Part shown: positions 34,870 through 42,579 of the stretch, in pieces
Layout: the number at the start of each line of letters is the position of its first letter
How positions within the stretch are numbered: position 1 is the stretch's first letter
Assembly: GCF_014651015.1 (NCBI RefSeq)
Contig: NZ_BMWB01000004.1
Coordinates: 362,635 to 426,634 of the forward strand
Length of the DNA stretch: 64,000 nucleotides
Reading direction: 5' to 3'
DNA from: Streptomyces xantholiticus
GTDB taxonomy: Bacteria > Actinomycetota > Actinomycetes > Streptomycetales > Streptomycetaceae
The notes under the pieces: model-generated
The model's input: only the letters and a program-made list of their open reading frames with translations
Told to the model about the DNA's origin: nothing
The model's database searches: none
Position numbers and translations under genes: made by a program

Positions 34870-35549
34870 TTGGCGGCCCGCTTCTCCTCGACGAGAGTCA
34901 CGACGCATTCGATGACCTGCGGCAGCGTGAGGTCCGTGGTGTCGACCTCGACCGCGTCGTCCGCCTTGGCGAGCGGAGAGGTCTTACGGCTGGAGTCGGC
35001 CGCGTCCCTCTTGATCAGGGCCTCGCGGGTGGTCGTGAGGTCGGAGCCCTTGATCTCGCCGCTGCGGCGGGCGGCCCTGGCCTCGGGCGATGCGGTGAGG
35101 AAGATCTTCAGGTCGGCGTCGGGCAGCACGGTCGTACCGATGTCACGGCCCTCGACGACGATGCCCTTCTCGGCCGCCTTGGCGATGGAACGCTGCAGCT
35201 CCGTGATGCGGGTGCGCACCTCGGGCACCGCGCTGACCGCGCTGACCTTGGAGGTGACGTCCTGCTCACGGATCGGGCCGGAGGCGTCGAGACCGTCGAC
35301 GGTGATGGTCGGCGCCGACGGGTCGGTGCCGGACTCGATCACCGGCTTGCCGGAGGCGCTCGCGATCGCGTCCGGGTCCGCCACGTCGATGCCGTTGGTG
35401 ATCATCCACCAGGTGATCGCACGGTACTGCGCGCCGGTGTCGAGATAGCTCAGCCCCAGTGCGGAGGCGACGGCCTTGGAGGTGCTCGACTTGCCCGTGC
35501 CGGAGGGGCCATCGATGGCGACGATCACGGATTCCACGGTGTCGGACAC
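34866..35549 (-). CDS. cmk: Cytidylate kinase
   Basis: 227 residues. The P-loop GPSGTGKSSTSKAVA is followed by YLDTGAQYRAITWW, the CMP-binding insert, GIVVEGRDIGTTVLPDADLKIFL and RRSGEIKG, then the lid RDAADSSRKTSPL. It phosphorylates CMP/dCMP for nucleotide and lipid synthesis. The start is GTG 35549, or GTG 35537, which begins VESVIVAIDG; neither has an ideally spaced ribosome site (AGGAAGG overlaps the first). It lies 134 nt after tyrA, so it may share its transcript. Confidence 0.95.
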   Translation of the reverse strand: MSDTVESVIVAIDGPSGTGKSSTSKAVASALGLSYLDTGAQYRAITWWMITNGIDVADPDAIASASGKPVIESGTDPSAPTITVDGLDASGPIREQDVTSKVSAVSAVPEVRTRITELQRSIAKAAEKGIVVEGRDIGTTVLPDADLKIFLTASPEARAARRSGEIKGSDLTTTREALIKRDAADSSRKTSPLAKADDAVEVDTTDLTLPQVIECVVTLVEEKRAAK

Positions 35550-35683
35550 CTTCCTGGTTCGCGGTAATGGGCATGGCAGGGTGCCGGGTCGCCCACCACA
35601 AGGTTACCGAGTGCCGGAGACCGCTTCTGCACCCGTACGCCCCGGCTGCGGCAGGCTCCGGGACCGGCCCGTGCCGCGAACCG

Positions 35684-36769
35684 CTACTGGCGGATCGACC
35701 AGCCCCTCTCCCGCAGCGCCGCGGTGAGGAGCGGCGCCGCCGCCGGGTCGACCATCAGCTGGACCAGGCCGGCCTGCTGGCCCGTCGCGTGCTCGATGCG
35801 GACGTCCTCGATGTTCACACCGGCCCGGCCGGCATCGGCGAAGATACGGGCCAGCTCGCCCGGCCGGTCGCTGATCAGTACGGCGACGATCTCGTAGGCG
35901 GTGGGCGCCGTGCCGTGCTTGCCCGGCACCCGGACCCGGCCGGCGTTGCCGCGCCGCAGGACGTCCTCGATTCCCTCGGCGCCGTCCTGACGCTTGGACT
36001 CGTCGGAGGACTGCAGGGCGCGCAGCGCGCGGACCGTCTCGTCCAGGTCCGCCGCCACCCCGGCGAGCACATCCGCCACCGGACCGGGGTTCGCGGAGAG
36101 GATCTCCACCCACATCCGGGGGTCGGACGCCGCGATACGGGTCACATCGCGGATGCCCTGCCCGCAGAGCCGTACAGCGGTGTCGTCGGCGTCCTCCAGC
36201 CGCGCCGCGACCATCGACGAGATCAGCTGCGGCGTGTGCGAGACGAGGGCGACCGCCTTGTCGTGGGCGTCCGCGTCCATCACCACGGGCACGGCCTTGC
36301 AGAGGGCGACCAGCTCCAGAGCGAGGTTGAGGACCTCGGTGTCGGTGTCCCGGGTCGGCGTCAGAACCCATGGGCGGCCCTCGAAGAGGTCCGCGGTGGC
36401 CGCGAGCGGGCCGGAACGCTCCTTGCCGGCCATGGGGTGCGTGCCGATGTAGGCGGTCAGGTCGACGCCGAGTGCTTCGAGGTCGCGTCGCGGACTGCCC
36501 TTGACGCTGGCCACGTCGAGGTAGGCGCGGGCGACGCCGGCGCGCATGGCATCGGCGAGCGTGGTGGCGACGTGCGCAGGGGGCACGGCGACGACGGCGA
36601 GGTCGACGCGGCCCTCCGGCTGCTCGTCGGTACCGGCCCCGAGGGCGGCGGCGGTGCGGGCCCGTTCGGCGTCGTGGTCGACCAGATGTACGCCGACGCC
36701 GCGTCCGGCGAGGGCCAGCGCGGCGGACGTGCCGATCAGCCCGGTTCCGATGACGAGCGCGGTCCTCAC
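35684..36769 (-). CDS. tyrA: Prephenate/arogenate dehydrogenase
   Basis: 361 residues. An NAD(P)-binding Rossmann start (TALVIGTGLIGTSAALAL) is followed by VASVKG, YIGTHPMAGKERSGP (substrate His) and SHTPQLISSMVA. The C-terminal ACT domain (AYEIVAVLISDRPGELARIFADAG) probably gives tyrosine feedback. GTG start overlaps the aroH stop as GTGA, so chorismate to tyrosine precursor steps are coupled. Actinobacterial enzymes may prefer arogenate; the sequence does not decide. Confidence 0.95.
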   Translation of the reverse strand: MRTALVIGTGLIGTSAALALAGRGVGVHLVDHDAERARTAAALGAGTDEQPEGRVDLAVVAVPPAHVATTLADAMRAGVARAYLDVASVKGSPRRDLEALGVDLTAYIGTHPMAGKERSGPLAATADLFEGRPWVLTPTRDTDTEVLNLALELVALCKAVPVVMDADAHDKAVALVSHTPQLISSMVAARLEDADDTAVRLCGQGIRDVTRIAASDPRMWVEILSANPGPVADVLAGVAADLDETVRALRALQSSDESKRQDGAEGIEDVLRRGNAGRVRVPGKHGTAPTAYEIVAVLISDRPGELARIFADAGRAGVNIEDVRIEHATGQQAGLVQLMVDPAAAPLLTAALRERGWSIRQ

Positions 36770-37128
36770 TGGGCGATGTCCTTGCGGAGGGCGGCCGCGG
36801 CCCCGAGGTAGACGTGGGCGATCTCCGCCTTGGGCAGGTCGGACTCGACGTGCGCGAGTATCCGCACCACACGCGGCATGGCACCGGCGATGTCGAGTTC
36901 CTGGGCGCAGATCAGCGGCACGTCGACGATGCCGAGCTTGCGCGCGGCGGCCGCCGGGAAGTCGCTGTGCAGGTCGGGGGTGGCCGTGAACCAGACGCTG
37001 ATCAGATCGTCGGCGACCAGGCCGTTGCGCTCCAGGACGGCGGTGAGCAGCTCGCTGACCTGCTCGTCCATGTGTACCGCGTCGTCCCGTTCCAGCTGGA
37101 CGGCTCCACGGACCGCTCGTACCGCCAC
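36766..37128 (-). CDS. aroH: Chorismate mutase, AroH type
   Basis: 120 residues, the single-domain trimeric AroH fold. It shows AVRAVRGAVQLERDDAV (Arg of VRGA), LISVWFTATPDLHSDFPAAAAR, VPLICAQELDIAGAMPRVVRIL (Glu and Arg) and HVYLGAAAALR (Arg/Tyr end). It converts chorismate to prephenate and feeds the overlapping tyrA. GTG start 6 nt after AAGGAG. It opens the leftward aroH-tyrA-cmk-plsC-der block. Confidence 0.94.
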   Translation of the reverse strand: MAVRAVRGAVQLERDDAVHMDEQVSELLTAVLERNGLVADDLISVWFTATPDLHSDFPAAAARKLGIVDVPLICAQELDIAGAMPRVVRILAHVESDLPKAEIAHVYLGAAAALRKDIAQ

Positions 37129-37283
37129 GTCGTGCTCCTTAGGGTCCGGCCGCGCGGTTCCTGCGCGGGTGCTTGCGTTTCAGCGTAGTCAGCACACGGC
37201 GCCGAAGCCGCGTCGACCGCTCTGCGAGACAACGAGACATATCGCGGCGGCTCGGGGCGCCTCACTGCGCTACAACTGGACGC

Positions 37284-37649
37284 ATGATCTTCCACGCCGT
37301 GCCCGCCGCCGAATGGACCGCGGATACCGAGCGGCCCTACACCCCCGCCTCCCTTGCCGCCGAGGGCTTTGTGCACTGCTCCGCGGACGAGCCCACCGCC
37401 TTCGCCGTCGCCGACGCCCGCTTCCGCGACGTGCCGGACCTGCAGGTGCTGGTGATCGACGAGGCACGGCTCGGTGCGGAGGTCCGCCGGGAGGGCCCCG
37501 GTGGGCGGTTTCCGCATGTGTACGGGCCGGTGGAGCGTTCCGCCGTTGCGGCCGTGCGGGCTGTCCACCGGGACGCGGACGGCCACCCGCGTCGGCTCAC
37601 GCCGCGGGACCGGCCGCCTGCCACAGGTTCCGGGGGCACACTGGGCTGA
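37284..37649 (+). CDS. DUF952 family protein
   Basis: 121 residues. It starts MIFHAVPAAEWTAD, then PYTPASLAAEGFVHCSADEPTAF, LQVLVIDEARLGAEVRREG and FPHVYGPVERSAV. DUF952 proteins have a small beta-barrel-like fold related to ADP-ribosyltransferase-type ligand binders, with conserved H and HCS residues seen here. The biological role is unknown. The ATG lies 7 nt after TACAAC with no ribosome site, so it may be leaderless. It is divergent from aroH. Confidence 0.82.
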   Translation: MIFHAVPAAEWTADTERPYTPASLAAEGFVHCSADEPTAFAVADARFRDVPDLQVLVIDEARLGAEVRREGPGGRFPHVYGPVERSAVAAVRAVHRDADGHPRRLTPRDRPPATGSGGTLG

Positions 37650-37750
37650 CGGGCGGACATTCGCTGCCCGGTTGCTTCTTCTCCGCCCGTTCAAGGGTCA
37701 CGATGCTCATGGCCCCGAGCCGGTCGGGGTCACGAGCCGAGGAGAGTGCC

Positions 37751-38200
37751 ATGGACACGGGCCGACGGACGGTCCTGGCGGCAGGCGCGGCCGGAGCGGC
37801 AGCCCTGGTGGTGGGCTGCGGAGGCGGAGGCGGGGAGGATCCGGCGACGCAGCCGCCGACCGGCCCCGCCACGAGGGACTCGGAGGAGGACGGCGCCACG
37901 CCCTCCCCCGCCGGCGAGGAGCTGGCGAAGACCGGGGACATCCCGGTCGGCGGCGGCAAGGTCTTCGCCGACAAGAAGATCGTGGTGACACAGCCGGAGA
38001 GCGGGGACTTCAAGGCGTTCTCCGCCGTCTGCACCCATCAGGGCTGCACCGTGGCGAACGTCTCCGACGGGACCATCAACTGCCTTTGCCACGCCAGCAA
38101 GTTCACGATCACGGACGCCGCCGTGGCCAGTGGCCCGGCGACCAAGCCGCTGCCGCCGGAACGGATCAGCGTCTCCGGGGACTCGATCCGCCTCGACTGA
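37751..38200 (+). CDS. Tat-exported Rieske 2Fe-2S lipoprotein
   Basis: 149 residues. A twin-arginine signal (TGRRTVLAAGAAGAA) runs into a lipobox LVVGC, giving a lipid-anchored protein, followed by a Gly/Thr/Ser linker. The Rieske domain holds VCTHQGC and LCHASKF, the two Cys-His pairs, with Ala in place of the usual Gly before Ser in the second loop. It is probably an outside-facing electron carrier. ATG 6 nt after GAGGAG. It is monocistronic. Confidence 0.9.
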   Translation: MDTGRRTVLAAGAAGAAALVVGCGGGGGEDPATQPPTGPATRDSEEDGATPSPAGEELAKTGDIPVGGGKVFADKKIVVTQPESGDFKAFSAVCTHQGCTVANVSDGTINCLCHASKFTITDAAVASGPATKPLPPERISVSGDSIRLD

Positions 38201-38216
38201 CACGGCGGGGCCTCCG

Positions 38217-38229
38217 TAACCTCTCGCGC
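38217..38229 (+). promoter_or_regulatory. Leaderless-type -10 box for the nucleotidyltransferase gene
   Basis: TAACCT (38217-38222) followed by 7 nt and the ATG at 38230, without any ribosome-binding sequence. It lies in the 29-bp gap after the Rieske stop. Confidence 0.5.
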
Positions 38230-38910
38230 ATGACGCCCGAGAAGCTGGTCCGCGAACACACGGTCTACTCCTGCGTCATGGGGTCGCGGGCCTTCGGCCT
38301 GGCCACCGACGACAGCGACACCGACCGGCGTGGGGTGTTCGTTGCGCCCGCACCGCTGTTCTGGGGTTTCGAGAAGCCGCCCACACACATCGACGGGCCC
38401 GCGCAGGAGCAGTTCTCCTGGGAGCTGGAACGCTTCCTGGAGCTGGCACTGCGCTCCAACCCGAACGTCCTGGAGTGCCTGCACTCCCCCCTCGTCGAGC
38501 ACATCGACGACACCGGTCGCGAACTGCTCACCCTGCGCGACGCATTCCTGTCGCGCCGGGCGCACGAGACGTTCGTGCGGTACGCGACCGGGCAGCGCAG
38601 AAGGCTGGAGGCGGACGTACGACAGCACGGGAAGCCTCGTTGGAAGCACGCCATGCACCTGCTCAGGCTGCTGGCCGGCTGCCGCGACCTGCTGCGCACG
38701 GGTGAGCTGGTGATCGACGTGGGCGCGGGCCGCGAGCGGCTGCTGGAGGTCAAGCGGGGCGAGGTGCCCTGGGAGCGGGTGGAGACCTGGATGACGCGCC
38801 TCGCCGAGGAGGCCGACGCGGCAGCGGCCGGCTCCCCGCTCCCTTCCGACCCGGACCGGGCCCGCGTGGAGGACTTCCTGGTGCGCACCCGCCGCGAGTC
38901 GGCCCGGTGA
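38230..38910 (+). CDS. Predicted nucleotidyltransferase (Pol-beta fold)
   Basis: 226 residues. The minimal nucleotidyltransferase motif GSRAFGLATDDSDTDRRGV gives G-S plus D-x-D, and the later WKHAMHLLRLLAGCRDLL and LLEVKRGEVPW form the helical partner. It resembles the predicted nucleotidyltransferases of the COG3541/YcgL type, often linked to RNA or tRNA modification or repair. The target is unknown. The start is the ATG at 38230, apparently leaderless. It converges on the ADP-ribosylglycohydrolase gene with a 35-bp gap. Confidence 0.85.
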   Translation: MTPEKLVREHTVYSCVMGSRAFGLATDDSDTDRRGVFVAPAPLFWGFEKPPTHIDGPAQEQFSWELERFLELALRSNPNVLECLHSPLVEHIDDTGRELLTLRDAFLSRRAHETFVRYATGQRRRLEADVRQHGKPRWKHAMHLLRLLAGCRDLLRTGELVIDVGAGRERLLEVKRGEVPWERVETWMTRLAEEADAAAAGSPLPSDPDRARVEDFLVRTRRESAR

Positions 38911-38945
38911 GACCCGGCTGAGCGCGGGGCATCGCTGCCGTCGCG

Positions 38946-39977
38946 TCAGGCGTCCCAGAGCGCCCCCAGCGTCACCAGCTCCCCCCGGTACTCGATCCGG
39001 TCCGCCCATGCGCTGGGCCAGGCCCGCGACCCGAGGTGCGCGCCCGCGAAGGCGCCGGCCAGGCAGGCGATCGAGTCGGAGTCGCCCTTGGTGCAGGCGG
39101 CCCGGCGGAGGGCCGTCAGGGGCTCCTCGGGGAACATCAGGAAGCACAGCAGGCCCGTGGCGAGCGCCTCCTCCGCGATCCAGCCGTCACCGGTGGCCAG
39201 GCACGGGTCGAGCTCCGGCTCGGGCGAGCGCAGTGCCGTGGCGAGACGTTCGAGGACCTGCAGGCACTCGTCCCAGCCGCGGGCGATGAATGCCTCGGGC
39301 GTCGGGTCGTGTGCGTACGTCCAGAGGTTGCCCAGCCAGCGGTGCAGATAGCGGCCGCGGTTCTCGTAGGCGTACGAGCGCAGTTGGCCCACCAGCCCGG
39401 TCGGCTCAGCGCCTTGGGCCAGCAGGTGCACCGCGCGGGCCGTGAGGTCGCTCGCCGCGAGGGCGGTCGGGTGGCCGTGGGTGAGCGCGGCCTGCAGCTG
39501 CGCCGCGCCCGACCGCTGTTCCTCACTCAGTCCCGGTACGAGACCCACGGGCGCCACGCGCATATTGGCCCCGCAGCCCTTGGAGTCGATCTGGCTGGCC
39601 TCCTGCCAGGGCCGGTCGCTGTCGAGCTTCTGGCAGGCGACCAGACAGGTGCGGCCGGGGGCCCGGTCGTTCTCCGGGGAGTGGTACCAGTCGACGAACT
39701 CCTCGCGCACCGGCCGGACCAGCCTGGAGCCGACGAGCAGGCCGCGGGACATCGCCGTGCGGATGCCGCGCGCCAGTGCGAGCGTCATCTGGGTGTCGTC
39801 GGTGACGATCGCCGGCGTGGGCAGTTCCATCTGCCGCCACGGCCCGCACTTGGCGAGGATGGACGGCACGTCGTTGAACTCGGTGGGGAAGCCGAGGGCG
39901 TCGCCGAGCGCGAGCCCGGTCAGCGCCCCGGTGGCGGCCTGCTTGGTGATCGTCCTGGTGCTCCTCGTGGTGGTCAT
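38946..39977 (-). CDS. ADP-ribosylglycohydrolase family protein
   Basis: 343 residues. The DraG/ARH fold is shown by GALTGLALGDALGFPTEF, the metal ligands VTDDTQMTLALA, GCGANMRVAPVGL, and TKGDSDSIACLAGAFAGA (DxDS). It removes ADP-ribose from proteins, nucleic acids or small molecules. The ATG overlaps the nrtR stop (ATGA), making it the last gene of the pnuC-nadR-nrtR operon, so its control follows NAD status. The DraG fold is common in phage-defence and metabolism; the salvage operon favours ADP-ribose recycling. Confidence 0.93.
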   Translation of the reverse strand: MTTTRSTRTITKQAATGALTGLALGDALGFPTEFNDVPSILAKCGPWRQMELPTPAIVTDDTQMTLALARGIRTAMSRGLLVGSRLVRPVREEFVDWYHSPENDRAPGRTCLVACQKLDSDRPWQEASQIDSKGCGANMRVAPVGLVPGLSEEQRSGAAQLQAALTHGHPTALAASDLTARAVHLLAQGAEPTGLVGQLRSYAYENRGRYLHRWLGNLWTYAHDPTPEAFIARGWDECLQVLERLATALRSPEPELDPCLATGDGWIAEEALATGLLCFLMFPEEPLTALRRAACTKGDSDSIACLAGAFAGAHLGSRAWPSAWADRIEYRGELVTLGALWDA

Positions 39978-40750
39978 GTCTGTTGCCGTCCCTCCGGTCG
40001 CAGAAGTGGTGGGTACAGGGCGGAGGCGGCTCCCGCCCGGTAGAGCGCGGCCGGTTTGCCACGGCCGCCGGTGCGGCGCGGTTCGCCCTCGACGGCCTCG
40101 ACGAAGCCGGGGGTCGCGAGCACCTTGCGCCGGAAGTTGGGACGGTCGAGCTCGACGCCCCAGACGGTCTCGTACACCTGCTGCAGCTCCCCGAGCGTGA
40201 ATTCGCGCGGGCAGAAGGCGGTGGCGAGACAGGTGTACTCGAGCTTGGCGCCGATGCGCTCGTGCGCGTCGGCGAGGATCCGGTCGTGATCGAAGGCGAG
40301 AGAAGCGAGAGGGGGGTCGCCTCGGCCGAAGGCCGGCAAAGGCGCCGCCGTCGGCAGCGGCATCCATCGGGCGTGCGCCGCGTCGCCGCCGCCGCGCGGC
40401 TCCGGCAGGTCCGGTACGAGCGCGGTGTACGCGACGGAGACGACGCGCATCCGCGGGTCGCGGTCCGGTTCGCTGTAGGTGCGCAGCTGTTCCAGATGGA
40501 GGTCGGCCGCGGTCCGTTCCGTCAGTCCGGTCTCCTCCGCCAGCTCGCGGCGCGCGGCCGTCTCCGCGGACTCCCGGGGCAGCAGGAAGCCACCGGGCAG
40601 CGCCCACGCTCCCCGGTAGGGCTCCTGCCCGCGTTCGACGAGCAGGACGTGCAGCCGGCTCTCCCTGACCGTGAAGACGGCCAGGTCGACGGTGACGGCG
40701 AACGGTTCGAAGGCGTACGGGTCGTAGCCCTCGGGGCGGGTGGCGCTCAT
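39974..40750 (-). CDS. nrtR: NrtR-type regulator (Nudix + winged helix)
   Basis: 258 residues. The N-terminal Nudix domain holds GGFLLPRESAETAARRELAEET, which fits the full Nudix box. The C-terminal winged helix (LEYTCLATAFCPREFTLGELQQVYE, PNFRRKVLATPGFVEAV) is the mark of NrtR, a repressor of NAD synthesis genes sensing ADP-ribose. Here it sits inside a pnuC-nadR operon, with a palindrome at the operon promoter. The intact Nudix box suggests it may also hydrolyse its ligand. ATG overlaps the nadR stop. Confidence 0.88.
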   Translation of the reverse strand: MSATRPEGYDPYAFEPFAVTVDLAVFTVRESRLHVLLVERGQEPYRGAWALPGGFLLPRESAETAARRELAEETGLTERTAADLHLEQLRTYSEPDRDPRMRVVSVAYTALVPDLPEPRGGGDAAHARWMPLPTAAPLPAFGRGDPPLASLAFDHDRILADAHERIGAKLEYTCLATAFCPREFTLGELQQVYETVWGVELDRPNFRRKVLATPGFVEAVEGEPRRTGGRGKPAALYRAGAASALYPPLLRPEGRQQT

Positions 40751-41817
40751 CGTTTCTCCGGAAGAGGATCCGCAAGGTCCCAGCCCTCGCCGATCAGTGC
40801 GTCCACGGCGGCGACCGCGGTGGCGAGCCGCTGCTCGTGCGGTCCGGTGAGCTCCACCGTGCGGCGGCCGGTGCGGGCCAGCTCCTCACGGAAGCGGCCA
40901 GTCATCCAGGGCCGCAGGTGCTCCCCGTCGCGCAGGCCGTCGTCCTCGAAGGCGACACCCTCGTGGTCGGTCAGCAGCCACAGGTGCTGTCGACAGGGCT
41001 CGGGGGCCACCGGGTAGCGGGCGCCCAGATAGCGCTCGTGCCAGACGGTGGTGGCGAAGGCGTCGGTGTCGCAGAAGACGACGGGAGACCCGGCACGCGC
41101 CGCCGCCTCCTCCAACTCGGCCTGCCGGCGTGCGATCAGCGGGAACTCGTCGGACGTGAACTCGACCTCGTCCCAGCCGGCGCCCGGCCGCAGTCGCCGC
41201 AGCGCGGCCAGCTTGTGCTCACTGAACTCCCGCCCGTACTCGGCGACATACCGGGTCCGCGTCCACACGCCGCCGCGCCGCCGGTAGTGCTCGGCAAGCG
41301 CCCAGGCCATCGTGGTGGTGCCGGTGGACTCGGCACCGAGCACGACCACCCGGCGGGCCAGCGCCGCGCGCACCGGCGGCTCGAGAAAGTCCCAGCAGCC
41401 CACGGGGTCCTTGCGCACCGCCGTCCCGGACACCGGGAAGACGCCCCGGTCGGGGTCGACGCAGACGGGCTCCGCGCCGAAGCGGCGGCCGAGTTCCTCC
41501 CCGTACGCCTCCGAGCTGAAGACGGCGTCGACGCGCTCGGGGACGGCGGTGCGGAAGACGGCCATGTGCGCCTCCCAGACCTCGGGGTCCTTCACGTCCA
41601 CCGGGATGTCGTCCACGGCGCCCACGACGCGTACGCCGGGGTGCACTTCGCGCATCCAGGCGACCCGGTCGGCGAGTCGGATCGACTCGACGCTCGCGGC
41701 GCACACGAGGACGGTGAGCCGCTCGCAGCGGTCGGCCGCGGTGCGTACGAGATGGTGGTGGCCGGCGTGCGGCGGATAGAACTTGCCGAGGACCAGGCCG
41801 TGTCCGTATCGCCTCAT
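40747..41817 (-). CDS. nadR: NadR-type bifunctional NMN adenylyltransferase / ribosylnicotinamide kinase
   Basis: 356 residues. The N-terminal nucleotidyltransferase has LVLGKFYPPHAGHHHLV (HxGH) and VFPVSGTAVRKDP (ISTxxR-like). The C-terminal kinase has VVVLGAESTGTTTMAWALAE, where the P-loop Lys is Thr (residue 167), then RYVAEYGREFSE and VFCDTDAFATTVWH. It converts nicotinamide riboside to NMN and NAD. It overlaps pnuC (ATGA) and nrtR (ATGA). The Lys change may be usual for actinobacterial members; I cannot check this. Confidence 0.9.
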   Translation of the reverse strand: MRRYGHGLVLGKFYPPHAGHHHLVRTAADRCERLTVLVCAASVESIRLADRVAWMREVHPGVRVVGAVDDIPVDVKDPEVWEAHMAVFRTAVPERVDAVFSSEAYGEELGRRFGAEPVCVDPDRGVFPVSGTAVRKDPVGCWDFLEPPVRAALARRVVVLGAESTGTTTMAWALAEHYRRRGGVWTRTRYVAEYGREFSEHKLAALRRLRPGAGWDEVEFTSDEFPLIARRQAELEEAAARAGSPVVFCDTDAFATTVWHERYLGARYPVAPEPCRQHLWLLTDHEGVAFEDDGLRDGEHLRPWMTGRFREELARTGRRTVELTGPHEQRLATAVAAVDALIGEGWDLADPLPEKR

Positions 41818-42458
41818 ACGGCGACCACCTGACGCCGGGCGTCGAGGTCGCGCGACCAGTTCAGCAGGCCGGCGACGCACAGCGCCATGAAGCCGGTGCA
41901 GAGCAGGGAGGTCAGATAGAGCTCCTTGTACGCGTACAGCGGCACGTACACCACGTCGGCGGCGATCCACAGCCACCACGACTCCAGGCGCTTGCGGCAC
42001 TGCCCGTACGTCGCCATCAGCGACAGCGCGGTCGTAGCAGCGTCCCAGAAGGGAACGGTGGAGTCGGTGGCGCGGTCGAGCAGGAGGGTGAGCGCGACGG
42101 TCCCCATCACCCCCGCCGCGAGCAGCCAGGTCCACTCGGTGCGGGTGGTGCGCCGCACCGGCAGGACGGAAGAGCCTGGTCCACCCCCGTGGGTCCAGGT
42201 CCACCAGCCGTACACGGCGAGGGTGATGAAGACGACCTGCAGGCCGGCGTCGGCGTACAGGCCCGCCTGGGTGAAGAGCAGAACGAAGAGGACGTTGTTG
42301 GCGATGCCGATCGGCCAGTTGGCGATGTGCTGGCGGGCGACGAGCCACACACAGAGCGCGCCGCTGCCGAAGCCGAGGAACTCAGCCCGGCTCACCGGGG
42401 TGTCGAGCACGGTGAACAGCGGCTGCTGCAGCGGCTCGAGGATGCCCGTGAGACTCAC
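41814..42458 (-). CDS. pnuC: Nicotinamide riboside transporter PnuC
   Basis: 214 residues, about seven TM helices. It shows CVWLVARQHIANWPIGIANNVLFVLLF, YADAGLQVVFITLAVYGWWTWTHGG (PnuC WxxW motif), and WWLWIAADVVYVPLYAYKELYLTSLLC. It brings in nicotinamide riboside, which NadR then phosphorylates. GTG at 42458 follows AAGGAGG by 5 nt. It is the first gene of the operon; the operator lies immediately upstream. Confidence 0.93.
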   Translation of the reverse strand: MSLTGILEPLQQPLFTVLDTPVSRAEFLGFGSGALCVWLVARQHIANWPIGIANNVLFVLLFTQAGLYADAGLQVVFITLAVYGWWTWTHGGGPGSSVLPVRRTTRTEWTWLLAAGVMGTVALTLLLDRATDSTVPFWDAATTALSLMATYGQCRKRLESWWLWIAADVVYVPLYAYKELYLTSLLCTGFMALCVAGLLNWSRDLDARRQVVAV

Positions 42459-42468
42459 ACCCGCCTCC

Positions 42469-42491
42469 TTAATGGTCATTTTGACTATAAA
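42469..42491 (-). promoter_or_regulatory. Putative NrtR operator and promoter of the NAD salvage operon
   Basis: AT-rich inverted repeat TTaATGGTCA-TTT-TGACTATaAA (42469-42491), arms of 10 nt with two mismatches. On the minus strand it contains TATAGT, a good -10 box, and abuts the pnuC ribosome site. Its position fits repression by the NrtR encoded in the operon. The assignment is inferred. Confidence 0.68.
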
Positions 42492-42530
42492 GCGAGGGCG
42501 GCGGTCGCCACAAGGCCGCAAGACGGAGAA

Positions 42531-42560
42531 GAGCCCGTGACCTGAGCAGGTCACGGGCTC
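42531..42560 (-). terminator. Terminator of the scpAB-pseudouridine synthase operon
   Basis: GAGCCCGTGACCTG (42531-42544) pairs with CAGGTCACGGGCTC (42547-42560), 20 nt beyond the pseudouridine synthase stop. T-rich bases flank both ends. Confidence 0.82.
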
Positions 42561-42579
42561 TTTCGATGCGTTTGTACGG

